NCBI RefSeq assembly: GCF_017744555.1
Contig: NZ_JAGIBD010000007.1
Coordinates: 62,001-126,000, forward strand
From: Cellulomonas sp.
GTDB lineage: Bacteria; Actinomycetota; Actinomycetes; Actinomycetales; Cellulomonadaceae
Reading direction: 5' to 3'
Length of the DNA stretch: 64,000 bases
The notes under the pieces are model-generated. The model was given only the letters and a program-made list of their open reading frames with translations, did no database searches and was not told the origin of the DNA. Positions 57,759 through 64,000 of the stretch are shown piece after piece. The position numbers and the translations under genes were made by a program. Numbering within the stretch: position 1 is the first letter of the stretch; every line of letters begins with the position of its first letter.

Positions 57759-58907
57759 ATGCGACGGATCACTTTCGCGGCGATGGGTGCGGTTGTCGCA
57801 CTCGGCCTCGCCGCGTGCTCGGGTGGCGGCGCCGGAAGCACGGACGACTCCACGGGTGCGGCCTCGGGCGACAAGGGTGACCTCACGGTCGGCGTCGCGA
57901 TGCCGACGCAGACCTCGGAGCGGTGGATCGCCGACGGCGACGCCGTGAAGTCGGGTCTCGAGAAGGCCGGGTACAAGGTCGACCTGCAGTACGCGGGCGA
58001 CGACATCCCGACCCAGCAGCAGCAGATCGACCAGATGATCACCAAGGGCGCCGACCTCCTGATCATCGCCTCGATCGACGGCACGGCCCTCGCGAACCAG
58101 CTGCAGGCCGCCGCCGACGCGAAGATCCCGGTCATCGCGTACGACCGCCTCATCCGCGACAGCGAGAACGTCGACTTCTACGTCACGTTCGACAACTACA
58201 AGGTCGGCGTGCAGCAGGCCACCTCGCTGCTCACGGGCCTCGGCGTCCTCAAGGCGGACGGCTCGCCCGGCGACAAGAAGGGCCCGTTCAACGTCGAGCT
58301 CTTCGCGGGCTCGCTGGACGACAACAACGCGCACTTCTTCTACAAGGGCGCGATGGACACGCTGCAGCCGTACATCAACGACGGCACGCTCGTCGTGAAG
58401 TCCGGCCAGACGGACATCGAGCAGGTCGCCACGCTGCGCTGGCTGCAGGAGACGGCGCAGAAGCGCATGGAGGACCTCCTCACGTCGACGTACTCGGACG
58501 GCTCGAAGGTCCAGGGCGTGCTCTCCCCGTACGACGGCCTGTCGCGCGGCATCATCACGGCCCTGCAGAACGCGGGCTACGGCCCCGGCATCGCCGACGG
58601 CATGCCCATCGTCACCGGCCAGGACGCCGAGATCGCCTCGGTCAAGCTGATCAACGACGGCGTGCAGTGGTCGACGATCTTCAAGGACACCCGCAAGCTC
58701 GCGGACCAGTCCGTCAAGACCGCTGAGGCGTTCCTCAAGGGCGGCACGCCCGAGGCGAACGACACCGAGTCGTACGACAACGGCGTCAAGGTCGTCCCGT
58801 CCTACCTCCTGAGCTCCGACATCGTCGGCAAGGACGAGATCCAGCCGCTGCTCATCGACTCCGGCTACTGGACCGCCGACGAGGTGGCCAGCGGCCAGGC
58901 CGGCTGA
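57759..58907 (+). CDS. chvE: Multiple-monosaccharide ABC transporter substrate-binding lipoprotein
   Basis: A 382-residue periplasmic-binding-type lipoprotein. The lipobox LGLAACSGG is at about residues 16-24, followed by a Ser/Gly/Asp linker and a Peripla_BP_4 fold (VGVAMPTQTSERWIADGDAV, IASIDGTALANQLQAAADAKIPVIAYDRLI). It matches the ChvE group that binds xylose, glucose, galactose and arabinose. The downstream mmsA-mmsB genes complete the transporter. ATG with GAAGGAG upstream. Confidence 0.93.
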   Translation: MRRITFAAMGAVVALGLAACSGGGAGSTDDSTGAASGDKGDLTVGVAMPTQTSERWIADGDAVKSGLEKAGYKVDLQYAGDDIPTQQQQIDQMITKGADLLIIASIDGTALANQLQAAADAKIPVIAYDRLIRDSENVDFYVTFDNYKVGVQQATSLLTGLGVLKADGSPGDKKGPFNVELFAGSLDDNNAHFFYKGAMDTLQPYINDGTLVVKSGQTDIEQVATLRWLQETAQKRMEDLLTSTYSDGSKVQGVLSPYDGLSRGIITALQNAGYGPGIADGMPIVTGQDAEIASVKLINDGVQWSTIFKDTRKLADQSVKTAEAFLKGGTPEANDTESYDNGVKVVPSYLLSSDIVGKDEIQPLLIDSGYWTADEVASGQAG

Positions 58908-58924
58908 CCGGTCTAGCTCCGACC

Positions 58925-58970
58925 GCCGACCGGTCGGCGCCCGCCCTCGTGGCAGCGCCGGCCGGTCGGC
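58925..58970 (+). promoter_or_regulatory. Hairpin between chvE and mmsA
   Basis: The 14-bp palindrome GCCGACCGGTCGGC (58925-58938) can also pair with a second CCGGTCGGC at 58962-58970. A hairpin after a binding-protein gene usually raises its mRNA stability above that of the distal genes. Confidence 0.5.
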
Positions 58971-59009
58971 CCCGGTCGGGCCCATCGCAAGGAAGGACGG
59001 TGAGGTCGC

Positions 59010-60544
<1,535 letters not shown>

Positions 60545-60548
<4 letters not shown>

Positions 60549-61726
60549 CTGCCGTAGCAGGGTTCAAGGACCTCTTCACGAGGAACCTGCGCCAGAGCGG
60601 GATCTTCATCGCCTTCGTGGCCATCGTCGGGCTGTTCACCATCCTGACGGACGGCACGCTGCTGAGCCCCGGCAACGTGACCAACATCGTCCTGCAGTAC
60701 TCGTACATCCTGATCCTCGCGATCGGCATGCTCATCGTGATCGTCGGCGGGCACATCGACCTGTCGGTCGGCTCGGTCGTGGCGCTCACCGGAGCCGTCT
60801 CCGCGGTGATCGTGATCAAGAACGGCCAGCCGTGGTGGGTCGGTGTCCTCGCCGCCCTCGCCGTCGGCCTGGTCGTCGGGTGCTGGCAGGGCTTCTGGGT
60901 CGCGTACGTCGGGATCCCCGCGTTCATCGTGACGCTGGCCGGCATGCTCCTGTTCCGCGGCATGACGTACCAGGTGCTCGACAACGTCTCGCTGTCGCCG
61001 TTCCCGGCCGAGTACCAGAAGATCGCCGGCGGCTTCCTCAACGGCTTCCTCGGCGGCCAGGGCATCGACGTCTTCACGCTCGTCATCGCGGCGGTCGCCG
61101 TGGTCGGGTACGTCGTCAGCCAGTTCCGCACGCGCGCCGGTCGCATCAAGTACCAGCAGGTCGTCGAGTCGATGCCGATCTTCATCACGAAGCTCGTGCT
61201 GGTCGCCCTCGTGGTCATGGCATTCGCGTACCAGCTGGCCCGCTCGCGCGGCCTGCCGATCGTGCTGATCATCCTCGGCGTCCTGATCATGGTGTACGTC
61301 GTCGTCACCACGAAGACCGTGTTCGGCCGTCACGTCTACGCGATCGGTGGCAACCTGTCGGCCGCGCAGCTGTCCGGCGTGAAGGTGCAGAAGGTCAACT
61401 TCTGGATCTTCGTCAACATGGGCTTCCTCGCGGCGGTCGCCGGCGCGGTGTACTCGTCGCGGTCCAACAGCGCGCAGCCCGGTGCGGGCAACATGTTCGA
61501 GCTCGACGCGATCGCCGCCTGCTTCATCGGCGGCGCGTCCACCACGGGTGGTGTCGGTCGCGTGACCGGTGCCGTCGTCGGTGGTCTGATCATGGGCGTC
61601 ATGTCCAACGGCATGCAGCTCATGGGCATCGACCAGTCGGTGCAGCAGATGGTCAAGGGCCTCGTGCTGCTGCTCGCGGTCGCGTTCGACATCTACAACA
61701 AGCGGCGGGCCGGCGCGGCTCGCTGA
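60545..61726 (+). CDS. mmsB: Multiple-monosaccharide ABC transporter permease
   Basis: A 393-residue BPD_transp_2 (RbsC/XylH/GguB-type) permease with about ten to twelve helices. Landmarks are [37 protein letters not shown] and GSSTTGG-type loop [22 protein letters not shown]. It forms the membrane channel with MmsA and ChvE. An inverted repeat follows the gene. Confidence 0.96.
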
Positions 61727-61737
61727 GGTCGGACATT

Positions 61738-61771
61738 CGCCCACGCCAGGAACCCCAACCTGACGTGGGCG
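61738..61771. promoter_or_regulatory. Inverted repeat between mmsB and the ROK regulator gene
   Basis: CGCCCACG and CGTGGGCG are separated by 18 bases; with flanks the arms match 11 of 12. It ends 15 bases before a -10-like TAGGCT (61786-61791). It could be an operator of the ROK protein or the mmsB terminator. Confidence 0.5.
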
Positions 61772-61817
61772 GATGCCGTCCCGGTCTAGGCTCGCGGCCG
61801 TGGGAGGACGGGTAGCC

Positions 61818-63014
61818 ATGTCAGGCTCGCAGTCCTCGCTGCGCGAGGCGAACCGGGCCCTCATCGTCGAGACGGTGCACCGGCACGGCGGGCTCACCCA
61901 GGTCGAGCTCGCCGGCGCCACGGGCCTGTCGGCGGCCACCGTCTCGACGATCGTCAAGGAGCTCCTCGCTGCGGGTGTCGTCGACACCCGCAGCACCACC
62001 CGCAGCGGGCGGCGTGCCCAGATGGTCACGCTCGCCCGCCGCGTGGGTCTGGCGGTCGGCATCCACATCGGGCACCGCCACATGCGCATCGCGCTCGGCG
62101 ACGTGACGCACGAGGTCGTCGCGGAGCAGACGCTCCCGCTGCCGCACGAGCACCGGGTCGACACGAGCCTGGACCGCGCGGCGCTGCTCATCGCGGACCT
62201 GCTCGAGCGCGTCGGGTCGTCGCTCGACGAGGTCGTCGGCATCGGGATCGGCGTGCCTGCGCCGGTCGACGCCGCGACGGGGATGATCTCCGTGCGCGGC
62301 ATCATGCGCGGCTGGGACGAGGTGCACATCGCGCACGTCCTGTCCAAGCGGCTGGCTCGCCCGGTGTTCGTCGACAACGACGCGAACCTGGGGGCGCTGG
62401 CCGAGAGCGCGCTCGGCGCGTCCCGCGGCTACCGCGACTCCGTCTACGTCCGTGCGTCCTACGGGACGGGCGCGGGCATCGTGCTCGGCGGCCAGCTGCA
62501 CCGCGGCTTCGCGGGCACGGCGGGGGAGATCGGGCACGTCCAGGTCGATCCGCAGGGTGATATCTGCCGGTGCGGGAGCCGCGGCTGCCTCGACACCGTG
62601 GTCGGTGCGCAGGCGCTCCTCGAGCCGCTGCGCGCGAGCCACGGCACCATGGCGCTGCGCGACGTGATCCAGCGCGCCATGGACGGCGACCCGGGCTGCG
62701 CACGGGTCATCGCCGACGCGGGCGCGTCGATCGGTGCCGTGGTCGCGGGCCTGGCCATGGCGGTGAACCCGCAGTGCGTCGTGGTCGGCGGCGAGCTCGC
62801 CGAGACCGGCGAGATGCTCCTCGGCCCGTTGCGCGAGGCGATCCGGCACCGCGTCCTGCTCAACCAGATCGCGCCTCTCGAGGTGCTGCCCGCCGAGCTC
62901 GGGCACCGCGCCGAGGTGATCGGCGCGATCGAGCTCGTGCTGCAGTCGACGGACTTCGTCCTCCGTTCGGACGAACCGGTGCGCGCGTTGGCCGAGGCGG
63001 TGGGGGACGATTGA
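61818..63014 (+). CDS. ROK-family transcriptional regulator (XylR/NagC-like)
   Basis: A 398-residue sugar-responsive repressor. The N-terminal winged HTH (LREANRALIVETVHRHGGLT, ATGLSAATVSTIVKELLAAG) is followed by a sugar-kinase-like ROK domain with GIGIGVPAPVD, DNDANLGALAES, GTAGEIGHVQVDP and the zinc motif CRCGSRGCLD. It probably controls the neighbouring sugar transport genes. An in-frame GTG at 61800, 8 bases after TAGGCT, is an alternative leaderless start; the ATG at 61818 has GGGAGGA upstream. Confidence 0.92.
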   Translation: MSGSQSSLREANRALIVETVHRHGGLTQVELAGATGLSAATVSTIVKELLAAGVVDTRSTTRSGRRAQMVTLARRVGLAVGIHIGHRHMRIALGDVTHEVVAEQTLPLPHEHRVDTSLDRAALLIADLLERVGSSLDEVVGIGIGVPAPVDAATGMISVRGIMRGWDEVHIAHVLSKRLARPVFVDNDANLGALAESALGASRGYRDSVYVRASYGTGAGIVLGGQLHRGFAGTAGEIGHVQVDPQGDICRCGSRGCLDTVVGAQALLEPLRASHGTMALRDVIQRAMDGDPGCARVIADAGASIGAVVAGLAMAVNPQCVVVGGELAETGEMLLGPLREAIRHRVLLNQIAPLEVLPAELGHRAEVIGAIELVLQSTDFVLRSDEPVRALAEAVGDD

Positions 63015-63076
63015 CGTCCACAGACACTGGGGTTTCACTGCAAGGACCACGTGCCCAACGAGGAGCAGGTGAGGAC

Positions 63077-63859
63077 ATGGGCGTGAGCGCACGCGTGCCG
63101 TTGCTGTCGCTCCGACAGATCAGCAAGCGCTTCGGGGCCGTCGAGGCGCTCGTCGGCGTGGACGTCGACGTGCACGCGCACGAGGTCGTGGCGCTGGTCG
63201 GCGACAACGGCGCCGGCAAGTCGACGCTCGCGAAGATCATCTCCGGCGTGCTCGCACCCGACTCCGGGATCATCGAGATCGACGGTGAGGAGCAGAGCAT
63301 CCCGTCGCCGTCCGCGGCGCACGCGCTCGGCGTCGCCACGGTGTTCCAGGACCTCGCGCTCGCGGGGAACCTCGACGTGACGTCGAACATCTTCCTCGGC
63401 CGCGAGCTCACGGACGGGATGCTGCTGGACGACGGCAAGATGGAGCAGGTCGCCCGGCAGATCCTGCGGGACCTCACGCTGCGGATCCCCTCGGTCCGCA
63501 CGCCCCTGTCGGAGCTGTCGGCGGGCCAGCGGCAGGCCGTCGCGATCGCGCGCACGCTCATCGGCTCGCCGCGGATCGTCGTGCTCGACGAGCCCACGGC
63601 GGCCCTGTCCGTCGCGCAGACCGCCGAGGTCCTCACGTACATCGAGCGGCTGCGGGACCTGGGTCTCGGCGTGATCCTCATCAGCCACAACATGAACGAC
63701 GTGCGCGCGGTGTCCGACCGGATCGAGGTGCTGCGGCACGGGCGCAACAACGGCTCGTTCGACGCCGCGACGGCCAGCTACGAGTCGATCCTCGCGGCGA
63801 TCACGGGGGCGACGACCCTCTCCGAGAGCCTCGTGCGGCACTCGGCCGCGCTGCGCTGA
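63077..63859 (+). CDS. Single-domain sugar-type ABC transporter ATPase
   Basis: A 260-residue ATP-binding protein similar to one half of RbsA/XylG or to FrcA: Walker [15 protein letters not shown] (about 44), signature LSAGQRQAVAIART, Walker [13 protein letters not shown]-loop ISHNMND. No permease or binding-protein gene accompanies it here. It starts with ATG after GAGGAC, 62 bp after the ROK gene, likely co-transcribed. It may serve a permease encoded elsewhere. Confidence 0.9.
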   Translation: MGVSARVPLLSLRQISKRFGAVEALVGVDVDVHAHEVVALVGDNGAGKSTLAKIISGVLAPDSGIIEIDGEEQSIPSPSAAHALGVATVFQDLALAGNLDVTSNIFLGRELTDGMLLDDGKMEQVARQILRDLTLRIPSVRTPLSELSAGQRQAVAIARTLIGSPRIVVLDEPTAALSVAQTAEVLTYIERLRDLGLGVILISHNMNDVRAVSDRIEVLRHGRNNGSFDAATASYESILAAITGATTLSESLVRHSAALR

Positions 63860-63876
63860 CCGCCTCGGTGCGCCAC

Positions 63877-63910
63877 GAGGGCCCCCGACCGGATCCGGTC
63901 GGGGGCCCTC
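63877..63910. terminator. Bidirectional terminator
   Basis: A 34-bp perfect palindrome (GAGGGCCCCCGACC-GGATCC and its mirror) lies between two convergent genes. Confidence 0.88.
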
Positions 63911-63923
63911 GCGGCGTCGGCGG

Positions 63924-64000
63924 TCAGGCGACGAGCGCGTCGAGCCGCTCGTAGCCCTGCGTGAGGCCCTGGTCCATCCCGCTCGCGACCATGCCGTCCC
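63924..64000 (-). CDS. C-terminus of a probable SRPBCC/AHSA1-family protein, partial
   Basis: The last 24 codons read DGMVASGMDQGLTQGYERLDALVA and a stop. This pattern (GM-x3-SGM-x-x-G-x-x-x-x-YERLD) is typical of the end of SRPBCC (AHSA1-like) domain proteins. The rest lies beyond the right edge, so the call is tentative. Confidence 0.55.
   Translation of the reverse strand, partial: DGMVASGMDQGLTQGYERLDALVA

Overview
The window is about 64 kb of very GC-rich DNA whose proteins, codon use and gene orders point to a cellulolytic or amylolytic actinobacterium, most likely Cellulomonas or a close relative. This is inference from content: DUF3017, DUF3817 and DUF6350 proteins, the sucCD-DUF6350-purN-purH order, extracellular X25/GH13 and GH3-CBM6 enzymes, a phosphoketolase, and many genes with a TANNNT box directly before the start codon. 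No rRNA, tRNA, CRISPR array, insertion sequence or phage gene was recognised.

Region 1 (1-7.6 kb, minus strand) is one tight six-gene operon: cydA, cydB, an SDR dehydrogenase, a GMC flavoprotein with a possible Fe-S cluster, a GH15 glucosidase/trehalase and an NDH-2 NADH dehydrogenase running off the left edge. Together they could carry electrons from sugar to oxygen without a proton-pumping complex I. An aldose 1-epimerase (7.8-8.8 kb) stands divergent to it. Region 2 (8.8-14.7 kb, minus) is xfp-pta-ackA, which turns xylulose-5-P/fructose-6-P into acetate and ATP; a 16-bp palindrome matching the DevR/DosR dormancy-box core lies upstream.

Region 3 (15-34 kb) is mixed housekeeping: SURF1, arfB, a heterodimeric ABC exporter whose two ATPase halves are degenerate in complementary ways, guaA, a GT4 glycosyltransferase, a PspC/LiaF-like membrane protein divergent from a PspC-fused sensor kinase and its response regulator, small membrane proteins, pcrA, an HTH/Clp-N two-gene cassette behind twin palindromes, and a uridine-kinase-like protein. 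Region 4 (34-48 kb) holds central metabolism: sucCD, DUF6350, purN, purH behind a ZTP riboswitch, a FAD reductase, DUF3017, an aquaporin, icd and mdh. sucC and icd share an upstream motif.

Region 5 (48-64 kb) is carbohydrate use: a secreted GH3 enzyme behind a LacI-type operator, a 1941-residue secreted amylase-pullulanase behind a maltose-type operator, a ChvE/MmsAB sugar ABC transporter with LacI- and Crp-like sites upstream, a ROK regulator, and a lone sugar-type ABC ATPase. The window ends in the 3' end of a probable SRPBCC protein.

The secreted enzymes would release glucose and xylose-type sugars, the ABC transporter would import them, and phosphoketolase, the TCA genes and the bd-oxidase operon would use them under changing oxygen.
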